Shown one piece after another: positions 54,927-62,662 of a stretch of 64,000 nucleotides of DNA; within the stretch, counting starts at the first letter, position 1, and the number at the start of each line of letters is the position of its first letter. The notes beneath the pieces were generated by a model. The model was not told the DNA's origin. It did not search any database and worked only from the letters and a program-made list of their open reading frames with translations. The DNA comes from Achromobacter spanius (GTDB lineage: Bacteria > Pseudomonadota > Gammaproteobacteria > Burkholderiales > Burkholderiaceae_B). The translations under genes and the position numbers were made by a program. Where the stretch lies: NCBI RefSeq assembly GCF_029637605.1, contig NZ_CP121261.1:1984001-2048000 (forward strand). The letters run 5' to 3'.

Positions 54927-54964
54927 CCAAAAAAAACGCCAGCATGTGCTGGCGTTTTTTTGGC
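54927..54964. terminator. Bidirectional terminator after mntH
   Basis: A near-perfect inverted repeat, CCAAAAAAAACGCCAGCA with TGCTGGCGTTTTTTTGG, separated by TG. Long A-runs and T-runs on both sides support termination of mntH and of the convergent small gene at 55005. Confidence 0.9.
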
Positions 54965-55004
54965 TTGCCGCTTGCGCCGGCGGGGCGGCGGGCGGGTTGG
55001 CGCC

Positions 55005-55226
55005 TTAGTGGTAGGCGGAGACGACCGGATGCTGCTTTCGTCCGACATCCATGTCGTGCAGGACTTCGCCGACGGCGCCGCCAAACGAGGACACGCGCAC
55101 CTTCAGGCGCAACCACAGGTCACGGTTGAAGGGACCGGACAGGGTTTCCGCTTTGACGGCCTCGCGGATCAAGGACCGCTCCAGCGCATCCGACATACGG
55201 GCATTTTTCAACGCGGTATCGCTCAT
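55005..55226 (-). CDS. Small hypothetical protein (73 aa)
   Basis: The ATG at 55226 has an excellent AAGGAG site. The product begins MSDTALKNARMSDALERSL and ends VSAYH, with a central helix and the segment WLRLKVRVSSFGGAVGEVLH. No signal peptide or membrane helix is seen. It is unrecognised, but the ribosome site and the shared terminator with mntH support a real gene. Confidence 0.65.
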   Translation of the reverse strand: MSDTALKNARMSDALERSLIREAVKAETLSGPFNRDLWLRLKVRVSSFGGAVGEVLHDMDVGRKQHPVVSAYH

Positions 55227-55408
55227 GATTCTCTCCTTGAGAAAGCGCGATGTGGAACAACATGACTTCATGTTAGATCCGCGTTTGCTGCGTCGCAATA
55301 AAAACTTCAAGCATTTTTTCAACCGTTGCGCAATGGGGACAAACACCACCAAAGCGGTGCAAGCGGCACCACGTTAAGCACTAGTCTTGTGCAACTCCGC
55401 CCCCCCAT

Positions 55409-56050
55409 TCAGGCGACCCGATGCGCCTGAATCAACTTATCGGCCATGTCCGCCACGCGCCCTGCCGGGCCACCCTCGCCAAATAGCTGGCTGGACACAA
55501 AGGCGCCTTCAATCAACAGCAGCAAGCCGTCGGCCAGGGCCTCGGGATCGCGCACGCCCATGCCCGCCGCCATCTCGTTCAAGCGGCGCCGCAACTCCAG
55601 CTTGTGCTCTACGGCAACCGCGCGAGCCGGGTGCTGGGGTTCGGGGTATTCGACCGCGGCGTTGGTCAGCCCGCAACCGCGATAGCCATTTACCACCGCG
55701 CGCTTGCTCAGGCCCGACAGGTAATCCAGCAACTGCGCGCGCGGGTCGCCCGGATGCGCATCGCAAGCGGCATCGAAACGTGCCCAGAATTCGGCCTCGT
55801 AATCCCGCAGATAGGCCGCGGCCAATTCGTCCTTGGACGAAAAACTGCGGTACAGGCTGGGCTTGGTCACGCCGGCTTGATTGACGATGGCGTCCACGCC
55901 CACGGCGCGGATGCCATCGCGGTAGAACATTTCGCGCGCCGTCTTGCGGATGCGGTCGGCCGCAAGCAGCGGCTTGGAAGCGGGCTGCGCCGCTTTATCG
56001 GGTGCGATGTCGGGCGCGATGTCGAACCCCGGATTGGGCTTGGTGGCCAT
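55409..56050 (-). CDS. TetR-family transcriptional regulator
   Basis: The 213-residue protein begins MATKPNPGFDIAPD. It has a Pro-rich leader of about 30 residues, then the helix-turn-helix at about 45-75 (GVDAIVNQAGVTKPSLYRSF), followed by SSKDEL. AGGAG precedes the ATG. It is divergent from an MFS gene across a gap with a perfect 20-bp inverted repeat, so it probably represses both genes. Confidence 0.9.
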   Translation of the reverse strand: MATKPNPGFDIAPDIAPDKAAQPASKPLLAADRIRKTAREMFYRDGIRAVGVDAIVNQAGVTKPSLYRSFSSKDELAAAYLRDYEAEFWARFDAACDAHPGDPRAQLLDYLSGLSKRAVVNGYRGCGLTNAAVEYPEPQHPARAVAVEHKLELRRRLNEMAAGMGVRDPEALADGLLLLIEGAFVSSQLFGEGGPAGRVADMADKLIQAHRVA

Positions 56051-56103
56051 GCTGGACTCCTGAAAACGGCGCGAAAAACACATCCATCAAAAAGCGCTTG
56101 ACG

Positions 56104-56168
56104 ATGTTACTGACCGGTACGTACCATTCACAGACTCGCAAACTTAGATACGTACCGGTCAGTAACAT
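56104..56168. promoter_or_regulatory. Perfect 20-bp inverted repeat: twin TetR operators
   Basis: ATGTTACTGACCGGTACGTA (56104-56123) and its exact inverse TACGTACCGGTCAGTAACAT (56149-56168) flank a 25-bp spacer. Each arm is itself an imperfect palindrome of form TACnnACCGGTnnGTA. The right arm overlaps the ATG of the MFS gene. Two repressor dimers could occupy the divergent promoter region. Confidence 0.7.
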
Positions 56169-57450
56169 GAGTATAGCTCACCCCCCAATTCCCTTCCGCC
56201 GCGCCGGGCAAAAGTACGCTTTTGTCGTCGTGGCAGTGATATTCCTGGCCTTGCTGGTATCTGCCGGGCTGCGCTCCACGCCCAGCGTACTACTGGTACC
56301 GCTAGAAGAAGCCTTTGGCTGGAGCCGAAGTTCGATTTCATTCGCCGCCGCCGCGGGCATCTTCCTATATGGGCTGGTCGGCCCTTTCGCCGCCGCCGCC
56401 ATGGAACGCTTTGGCTTGCGCCGCGTGCTGATTACCGCACTGGTCCTGATGTCCGCCTCCAGCGCCGTCAGCGCGTACATGACGGAGCCCTGGCACCTGC
56501 TGATGAGCTGGGGCGTGTTCTCGGGCTTGAGCTCCGGCGCCGTCGCCTCGGTGCTGGGCGCCACGATCGTGAACCGTTGGTTCACCAAGCATCGCGGCCT
56601 GATGATGGGCCTGCTGACCGCCAGTACCGCCAGCGGCACCCTGGTCTTCCTGCCCATTCTTGCCACCTTGGCGTCTTCCGGCGACTGGACGCGCGTGGTC
56701 TGGACGGTGGCGGCGGCCGCCGCCGCGATGGTGCCGCTAGCCTGGTGGCTGGTGCCCGACCGCCCGGCCAACGTCGGCCTGGTGCCGTTCGGTAGCGACC
56801 CGCATGCGCCGCCCGCCCCCGTCGCGCCGCGCACCGGCATGTTGGCCGCCACGTTCGGCGCCCTGGCGCGCGCATCCAAGACCCCCACCTTCTGGTTCCT
56901 GTTCGCCACGTTCTTCATTTGCGGCTTCACCACCAATGGCCTGGTCGGCACGCACCTGATCGCGCTGTGTGGCGACCACGGCATGCTGGAAGTGCAAGCC
57001 GCGGGCCTGCTGGCCTTGATGGGCATCTTTGACCTGGTCGGCACCACGGCATCCGGCTGGCTGACCGACCGCTACGACCCGCGCAAGCTGCTGTTCGTCT
57101 ACTACGCCTTGCGCGGCCTGTCGCTGATCTACCTGCCCTATTCCGATTTCTCGTTCTACAGCCTGTCGATCTTCGCCATCTTCTTCGGGCTGGACTGGAT
57201 CGCCACGGTGCCACCCACGCTGCGCCTGACCACCGAAGCCTTCGGCGAACGCGACGCCGGCATCGTGTTCGGCTGGATCGTCGCGGGCCACCAGTTGGGC
57301 GCGGCCAGCGCCGCCTGGATGGCGGGCGCCATCCGCGAAGCGCAAGGCAGCTACCTGATGGCTTTTGTGATTTCCGGCATCACGGGCTTGATCGCCGCGT
57401 TCATTGCCTTGCGGATCGGCAAAAAACGCGTGGTGCCCCAGCCCGCCTGA
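56167..57450 (+). CDS. MFS transporter, monocarboxylate/OFA-like
   Basis: The 427-residue protein begins MSIAHPPIPFRRAG and has 12 helices. The first helix with LRSTPSVLLVPLEEAFGWSR, and VNRWFTKHRGLMMGLLTAST, fit the MFS branch containing oxalate/formate and monocarboxylate carriers. Loop 8-9 reads GWLTDRYDPRKLLF. The regulator TetR is divergent. The substrate may be a small organic acid or a drug; this is open. A bidirectional terminator follows. Confidence 0.88.
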   Translation: MSIAHPPIPFRRAGQKYAFVVVAVIFLALLVSAGLRSTPSVLLVPLEEAFGWSRSSISFAAAAGIFLYGLVGPFAAAAMERFGLRRVLITALVLMSASSAVSAYMTEPWHLLMSWGVFSGLSSGAVASVLGATIVNRWFTKHRGLMMGLLTASTASGTLVFLPILATLASSGDWTRVVWTVAAAAAAMVPLAWWLVPDRPANVGLVPFGSDPHAPPAPVAPRTGMLAATFGALARASKTPTFWFLFATFFICGFTTNGLVGTHLIALCGDHGMLEVQAAGLLALMGIFDLVGTTASGWLTDRYDPRKLLFVYYALRGLSLIYLPYSDFSFYSLSIFAIFFGLDWIATVPPTLRLTTEAFGERDAGIVFGWIVAGHQLGAASAAWMAGAIREAQGSYLMAFVISGITGLIAAFIALRIGKKRVVPQPA

Positions 57451-57470
57451 GCACGTTCCTGACGCGCATG

Positions 57471-57512
57471 AAAATGCCCGGCATCCGAACTGAACCGGAT
57501 GCCGGGCATTTT
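57471..57512. terminator. Bidirectional terminator between MFS gene and livF
   Basis: AAAATGCCCGGCATCCG and CGGATGCCGGGCATTTT form a perfect 17-bp stem around an 8-nt loop, with T-runs in both orientations. It ends the MFS transcript and the liv operon. Confidence 0.9.
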
Positions 57513-57534
57513 GCTTTGCAACGCAAAGGGTTTG

Positions 57535-58275
57535 CTAGGCCGAGGCTTCCTCGACTTCGCCCAGATACGCCGCCCTGACCTTCGGGTCATGCAGCATCTG
57601 CCTGGCGGGGCCGGACAGGATGATCTCGCCCGACTCCATCACGTAGCCCCGATGGCTGTTTTCCAGGGCCAGGCGCGCGTTCTGTTCGATCAGCAAAATG
57701 GTCACGCCCTCGCTGGCAATGGTGCGTACCACCTCGAACACCTTTTCGACCATCAGCGGCGCCAAGCCCATCGAGGGCTCATCAAGCAAAAGCAGCTTGG
57801 GGCGCGCAATCATGGCGCGGCCCATCGCCACCATCTGCTGCTCACCGCCCGACAAGGTGCCGGCCGCCTGCTTGCGGCGTTCGGCCAGCCGGGGAAACAG
57901 CGTGAACACGCGGTCGGTATCCTGGCGAACCTGTGCGGCATCGCGCCGGATGTACGCGCCCATCGCCAGGTTCTCTTCGATGGTGAGTTGGCCGAAGATG
58001 CCCCGACCTTCAGGCACCATGACCAGGCCACGGCGAACCAGTTCATGCGACTTGGTGCCACCGATCGACTGCCCGCCGTAGACGATTTCACCGCCCGCCA
58101 GCGGCACCAGGCCGCAAATGGCGCGTAGCGTCGTGCTCTTGCCCGCGCCGTTGGCGCCGATCAGGCACACGAGTTCACCCGAGTCCACGCGCAGGTCGAT
58201 ACCGCGCACCGCGCGGATGCCACCATACGCCACTTGCAGGCCGCGCAATTCCAATAAGGGTTGGGATGCCGTCAT
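57535..58275 (-). CDS. livF: Branched-chain amino-acid ABC transporter ATP-binding protein LivF
   Basis: The 246-residue ABC ATPase has Walker A GANGAGKSTTL, signature GTLSGGEQQMVAMGRAM and Walker B LLLLDEPSMGLAPL, typical of LivF. It starts where livG ends with a 4-bp overlap. It works with LivG, LivH, LivM and the binding protein to import Leu, Ile and Val or related amino acids. Confidence 0.95.
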   Translation of the reverse strand: MTASQPLLELRGLQVAYGGIRAVRGIDLRVDSGELVCLIGANGAGKSTTLRAICGLVPLAGGEIVYGGQSIGGTKSHELVRRGLVMVPEGRGIFGQLTIEENLAMGAYIRRDAAQVRQDTDRVFTLFPRLAERRKQAAGTLSGGEQQMVAMGRAMIARPKLLLLDEPSMGLAPLMVEKVFEVVRTIASEGVTILLIEQNARLALENSHRGYVMESGEIILSGPARQMLHDPKVRAAYLGEVEEASA

Positions 58276-59075
58276 GATGCCGGGCTCTCCTTGTGAATCA
58301 GCGGGTCTTGCGCCGCGCCGGCGCCCAGATACGCTTCGATAACCTTCGGGTCGCGCTGCACCTGGGCGGGCTTGCCCATGGCCAGCACCTTGCCGTATTC
58401 CAGCACCAGCACCCGGTCGCACAGGCCCATCACCAGCTTCATGTCGTGCTCGATGAGCAGCACCGTGACGCCATCGTCGCGGATCTTTTCGACCAGCTTG
58501 CGCAGCACCACCGTTTCCGATGCATTCATGCCGGCCGCGGGCTCGTCCAGCGCCAGCAACTTCGGGTCCGTGGCCAAGGCGCGCGCAATCTCCAGGCGGC
58601 GCTGATCGCCATAAGGCAAGGAGCGCGCAACGTCATTGGCGCGATGGCCGATGCCCACGTAATCCAGCAGTTCCTGCGCCCGCGCCTCGATGGCCGCTTC
58701 TTCCGCCCGCGTGGCGCGCGTGCGCAGCACCGCGCCCAAGACGCCAGCCTTGGTGCGCAGGTGGCGCCCGATCATCACGTTTTCAATGGCCGACAAATTG
58801 GCGAACAGGCGGATGTTCTGGAACGTGCGCGCCAGCCCCGCGTAGGCGACCTCATGCGGCTTCTTGCCGGACAGGGATGCACCGTTGAACGTGCAACTGC
58901 CGTCTTCCGGGATGTACAAGCCGGTCAACACATTGAACAGCGTAGTCTTGCCCGCGCCGTTCGGGCCGATCAGGCCATAGATTTCGCCCTGCTCAATATC
59001 GAAACTGACGTCGGACAAGGCTTGCAGGCCGCCAAAGCGTTTGCCCAGCCCCTGCGCTTGCAGCAGCTTGCTCAT
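58272..59075 (-). CDS. livG: Branched-chain amino-acid ABC transporter ATP-binding protein LivG
   Basis: The 267-residue ABC ATPase has Walker A GPNGAGKTTLF, LARTFQNIRLFANLSAIENV, the signature region SLPYGDQRRLEIARAL and Walker B LLALDEPAAGMNASE, diagnostic for LivG. It overlaps livF and livM by 4 bp each. Confidence 0.95.
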   Translation of the reverse strand: MSKLLQAQGLGKRFGGLQALSDVSFDIEQGEIYGLIGPNGAGKTTLFNVLTGLYIPEDGSCTFNGASLSGKKPHEVAYAGLARTFQNIRLFANLSAIENVMIGRHLRTKAGVLGAVLRTRATRAEEAAIEARAQELLDYVGIGHRANDVARSLPYGDQRRLEIARALATDPKLLALDEPAAGMNASETVVLRKLVEKIRDDGVTVLLIEHDMKLVMGLCDRVLVLEYGKVLAMGKPAQVQRDPKVIEAYLGAGAAQDPLIHKESPAS

Positions 59076-60160
59076 GCCGCACCCCCTTGCGCCTTCGACG
59101 ACAGCTCGCGCTTGCGCACGGCCGACGGCCACAGGCCCGCCGGTCGGAACAGCATGACGCACACCATGGCCAGGCCGAACAGCAGCATGCGGATGCCTTC
59201 GGGGTCCAGCACCACGGCGCCAAACACCATGTGCTGGAAGGGTTCCACCACCGCGCGCAGGAACTCCGGCAAGGCCGCCAGGATCAGCGCGCCCAGGATG
59301 ACGCCCGGGATATGCCCCATACCGCCCAGCACCACCATGCACAGGATGGAAATCGACTCCATCAGCGAGAAGCTCTCGGGGCTGACAAAGCCCTGCATCG
59401 ATGCGAACAAGGCGCCCGCCACGCCACCGAAAGACGCGCCCATGGCGAACGCCAGCAGCTTGATGTTGCGGGTGTTGATGCCCATTGCCTTGGCCGCGAT
59501 CTCGTCTTCGCGGATGGCTTCCCACGCACGGCCAATGCGGGAATTCTGCAGGCGCACGCACACCACGATGATGATCAGCGTGATGGCCAGCAGCAGGTAG
59601 TAGTACTTTTCAGGCCCCGTGAAACGCATGCCCAGCAAGCTTTCCGTGCGCCCGAACGAGAACTCGCCCACCTTGAAGGTATCGATGCGGTTGATGCCCT
59701 GCGGCCCGTTGGTGATGTTGATCGGCGCATTAAGGTTGTTCAGGAAGATGCGAATGATCTCCCCGAAGCCCAAGGTCACGATAGCCAGGTAGTCGCCCCG
59801 CAATTTCAGCGTGGGCGCCCCCAGCAGCACGCCAAACAGGCAGGCCACGGCCAGCGCGATCGGCAAGATCGCCCAGAATGGCAGGTGCAACCCGAAATGC
59901 GGCGACGCCAAAAGTGCCCAGGTATACGCGCCCACCGCGTAGAACGCGATGTAGCCCAGATCCAGCAGGCCGGCAAAGCCCACCACGATGTTCAGGCCCA
60001 GCGACAGCATCACGTACAGCAGGGCAAAGTTCAGGATGCGCACCCAGCTCTGCCCGGCCATGCCGATCACAAAGGGCAGCACGGCCAGCACGATGCCGAT
60101 CAGCGCAATGCCGATCAGGTTGCGGGTCGACAGCCCGCTGTTTTTCAGGGATACGTTCAT
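59072..60160 (-). CDS. livM: Branched-chain amino-acid ABC transporter permease LivM
   Basis: The 362-residue permease has about ten hydrophobic segments. It shows GLLDLGYIAFYAVGAYTWAL and the ATPase-contact loop AWEAIREDEIAAKAMGINTR, both characteristic of LivM. It overlaps livH by 4 bp. The C-terminal charged tail is RKRELSSKAQGGAA. Confidence 0.95.
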   Translation of the reverse strand: MNVSLKNSGLSTRNLIGIALIGIVLAVLPFVIGMAGQSWVRILNFALLYVMLSLGLNIVVGFAGLLDLGYIAFYAVGAYTWALLASPHFGLHLPFWAILPIALAVACLFGVLLGAPTLKLRGDYLAIVTLGFGEIIRIFLNNLNAPINITNGPQGINRIDTFKVGEFSFGRTESLLGMRFTGPEKYYYLLLAITLIIIVVCVRLQNSRIGRAWEAIREDEIAAKAMGINTRNIKLLAFAMGASFGGVAGALFASMQGFVSPESFSLMESISILCMVVLGGMGHIPGVILGALILAALPEFLRAVVEPFQHMVFGAVVLDPEGIRMLLFGLAMVCVMLFRPAGLWPSAVRKRELSSKAQGGAA

Positions 60161-61086
60161 GCGCGGTCTCCCACACGTTCGCCCAAGAGGCCGGAGGGGC
60201 GGAAGATCAGCACCAGCACCAGCACGAAGAACGCAAACACGTCCTGATAATGGCTGCCCAGAAAGCCGCCCGTGATGTCGCCGATATAACCCGCGCCCAG
60301 CGCTTCGATCACGCCCAGCAGCAAGCCGCCGACCATGGCGCCCACCATGCTGCCGATGCCGCCTAGCACCGCGGCGGTAAAGGCCTTCAGGCCCAGCATG
60401 AAGCCCATGGTGTATTGCGACACGCCGTAATACGTGGCGACCATCATGCCCGCCACGGCGGCGAGCGCCGAGCCGATCAGGAATGCCGCCGAAATCACCG
60501 TGTTGATGTTCACGCCCATCAGCCCCGCCACTTCGCGGTTCTGCGCGGTGGCGCGCATGGCCGTACCCAGGCGGGTCTTGTGGACGATGGCCAGCAAGCC
60601 GCCCATGATCAGCGCCGCAATCACCACAATGGCAATCTGCAGCGTGCTCATGCGCGCGCCGGCAAACTCGAACACGCGCGGCGACAGCACTTGCGGAAAG
60701 TTCAGGTAGTTGCGGCCCCAGGCCATCATGGCCACGTTCTGCAAGATGATGGACACGCCGATCGCGGTGATCAGCGCCGCCAGGCGCGGCGCACGGCGCA
60801 GCGGCCGGTAGGCCACGCGCTCGGCCGTCCAGCCCACCGCCATGCACAGCGGCACGGACACCAGCAGGCCCACGCCGATCACCACGAAGGCCGACACGCC
60901 GGGGTCGCCGCCCACCAGCGAAATGGCGACCGTCGTGGCCGCCATGGCGCCGATCATGACGACATCGCCATGCGCGAAGTTGATCAGCCCGATGATGCCG
61001 TACACCATGGTGTAGCCAAGGGCGACCAGGGCGTACACGCTGCCTAGCGTGACGCCGTTAATCAGTTGTTGAATGAAGATATCCAT
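60157..61086 (-). CDS. livH: Branched-chain amino-acid ABC transporter permease LivH
   Basis: The 309-residue permease starts MDIFIQQLINGVTLGSVYAL and includes INFAHGDVVMIGA and the ATPase-contact loop MRATAQNREVAGLMGVNINT, typical of LivH. It lies 156 bp after livJ; the gap holds GC-rich inverted segments that may reduce readthrough from the highly expressed binding-protein gene. Confidence 0.95.
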   Translation of the reverse strand: MDIFIQQLINGVTLGSVYALVALGYTMVYGIIGLINFAHGDVVMIGAMAATTVAISLVGGDPGVSAFVVIGVGLLVSVPLCMAVGWTAERVAYRPLRRAPRLAALITAIGVSIILQNVAMMAWGRNYLNFPQVLSPRVFEFAGARMSTLQIAIVVIAALIMGGLLAIVHKTRLGTAMRATAQNREVAGLMGVNINTVISAAFLIGSALAAVAGMMVATYYGVSQYTMGFMLGLKAFTAAVLGGIGSMVGAMVGGLLLGVIEALGAGYIGDITGGFLGSHYQDVFAFFVLVLVLIFRPSGLLGERVGDRA

Positions 61087-61242
61087 AGGGGCCGCGGAAA
61101 TAAGCCTGGAAAAAGTCGCGCAATGCAGCGGCCCTGGTCTTGACGGACGGGACGCTGCGGGCACGGCGCCACGCCGAGCGGCGCAAGCGCAAAGAGTGGG
61201 CGGACACCGGCGCAGCCGGCCCCGCCCGGGGTTCAGCCCGCC

Positions 61243-62388
61243 TTAGTTGGCTTGGCTGACCATCGTTTCAACCATCTCCCACTTGCCGTTCTTGACTTCG
61301 TAGATGGTGACCGAAATTTCCTTGAGATCGCCGTTCGCGTCGTAGGAAATGTGCTCGCTGGTGGCGCCCTTGCGGTTCAGCTTGGCCAGCACCGGCAGGT
61401 ACTTCTCGGGGTCGGACGACCCGGCTTTTTCAATGGCCGTGATCATGTTCCAGGCGCCGTCATAGGCGTACGGCGCATAGACGCCGGGGGCTTTCTTGAA
61501 ACGCGCCTCGTAGCGCTGGGCAAAGTCCTTGCCCGCCGTCATCTTGTCCAGCGGCACGCCGGCCAGGGACGCAAACGTGCCGTCGGCGGCATCGCCCGCC
61601 AGCTTGATGAACGTGTCGCTGCGCGTCATTTCGCCCGACACCAGCGGGGCCTTCAGGCCCAGCGTGGCCAGTTGGCGTTTCATGGGACCGGACTGCGCGT
61701 CCAGGCCGCCGTAGAAAATCGCGTCGGGCGCGGCGCCCTTGATGTTGGTCAGGATGGCGGTGAAGTCGTTGGCCTTGTCGGTGGTGTATTCGCGGCGGAC
61801 GATCTCGCCACCCGCGGCCTTCACGGCCTTTTCCACTTCGTCGGCCAGACCTTGGCCGTAGGCCGTGCGGTCGTCGATGATGGCGACCTTCTTGGCCTTC
61901 AGATTCTGCACCATGAACTTGCCGACCGCCGCACCCTGCTGGGTGTCGCTGGTCATCATGCGGAACGTGGTTTCGTAGCCCTGCTTGGTGTATTCCGGCG
62001 ACGTCGCCATGGCGATCTGGGGCAGACCGGCTTCATGGTAGACACGCGACGCGGGGATGGTGGTGCCCGAATTGAAGTGGCCCAGAATGCCCACGACTTC
62101 CTGGTCAACCAATTGCTGCGCCACCTGCACGCCCACGCGCGGATCGGCCTGGTCATCGCGCGACACCAGCACGAACTTGGCCGGTTCGCCGTCGACCTTG
62201 ATGCCCTTCTTATTGGCTTCTTCCAAAGCCAGGTTCAGCCCGTTCTGCATGTCTTCACCGTAGTGCGATTGCGGGCCGGTCAACGGGGCGGCAAAGCCGA
62301 GTTTGATGTCGGCGGCCGACGCGGCGGCCGTCATGCCCACAGCGGCGATGCTGGCGGCGAGTAGCTTCAAAGTCGTGCGGAACTTCAT
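61243..62388 (-). CDS. livJ: Branched-chain amino-acid-binding periplasmic protein
   Basis: The 381-residue protein has a signal peptide MKFRTTLKLLAASIAAVG, cleaved near ASA. The LivJ/LivK fold is visible in LGFAAPLTGPQSHYGEDMQN, VGILGHFNSGTTIPAS and IIDDRTAYGQGLADEV. GGAGGATT precedes the start. It is the first gene of livJHMGF and delivers Leu, Ile, Val or similar ligands to LivHM. Confidence 0.95.
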   Translation of the reverse strand: MKFRTTLKLLAASIAAVGMTAAASAADIKLGFAAPLTGPQSHYGEDMQNGLNLALEEANKKGIKVDGEPAKFVLVSRDDQADPRVGVQVAQQLVDQEVVGILGHFNSGTTIPASRVYHEAGLPQIAMATSPEYTKQGYETTFRMMTSDTQQGAAVGKFMVQNLKAKKVAIIDDRTAYGQGLADEVEKAVKAAGGEIVRREYTTDKANDFTAILTNIKGAAPDAIFYGGLDAQSGPMKRQLATLGLKAPLVSGEMTRSDTFIKLAGDAADGTFASLAGVPLDKMTAGKDFAQRYEARFKKAPGVYAPYAYDGAWNMITAIEKAGSSDPEKYLPVLAKLNRKGATSEHISYDANGDLKEISVTIYEVKNGKWEMVETMVSQAN

Positions 62389-62629
62389 GGGGAATCCTCC
62401 GGGGTCTCGGATGGCCGTGTACTGATAGCGGTACTTAAGGCCTTGTTATACCTGAGCTTTTAGCCAGGCTTTTGGTTTTTCTACTACCGCGGGTCCGGCG
62501 GTGGCCGGGTCCCGCGCATGCATGTTCTGCAAGGTCTGGATGCCGGGTTGCGACATCCAGACTTGAGGTGCGACCGGATTTTCGTTCCAGTGCAACCTTG
62601 CCCGATATTGGAGATAACCCTCGGTCATC

Positions 62630-62653
62630 GAGGGTGACTTCGTGGTCACCCTC
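62630..62653. terminator. Hairpin downstream of putA
   Basis: GAGGGTGAC and GTCACCCTC form a perfect 9-bp stem with a TTCGTG loop. It lies 10 bp beyond the putA stop on the minus strand. The T-run is missing, so termination would be weak or Rho-assisted. Confidence 0.45.
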
Positions 62654-62662
62654 GCCGTTCGG

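Noticed and set aside
62446..62649. A 67-residue frame between livJ and putA
   Set aside because: It begins at a GTG inside the hairpin downstream of putA, has no ribosome site, and shows no family features.
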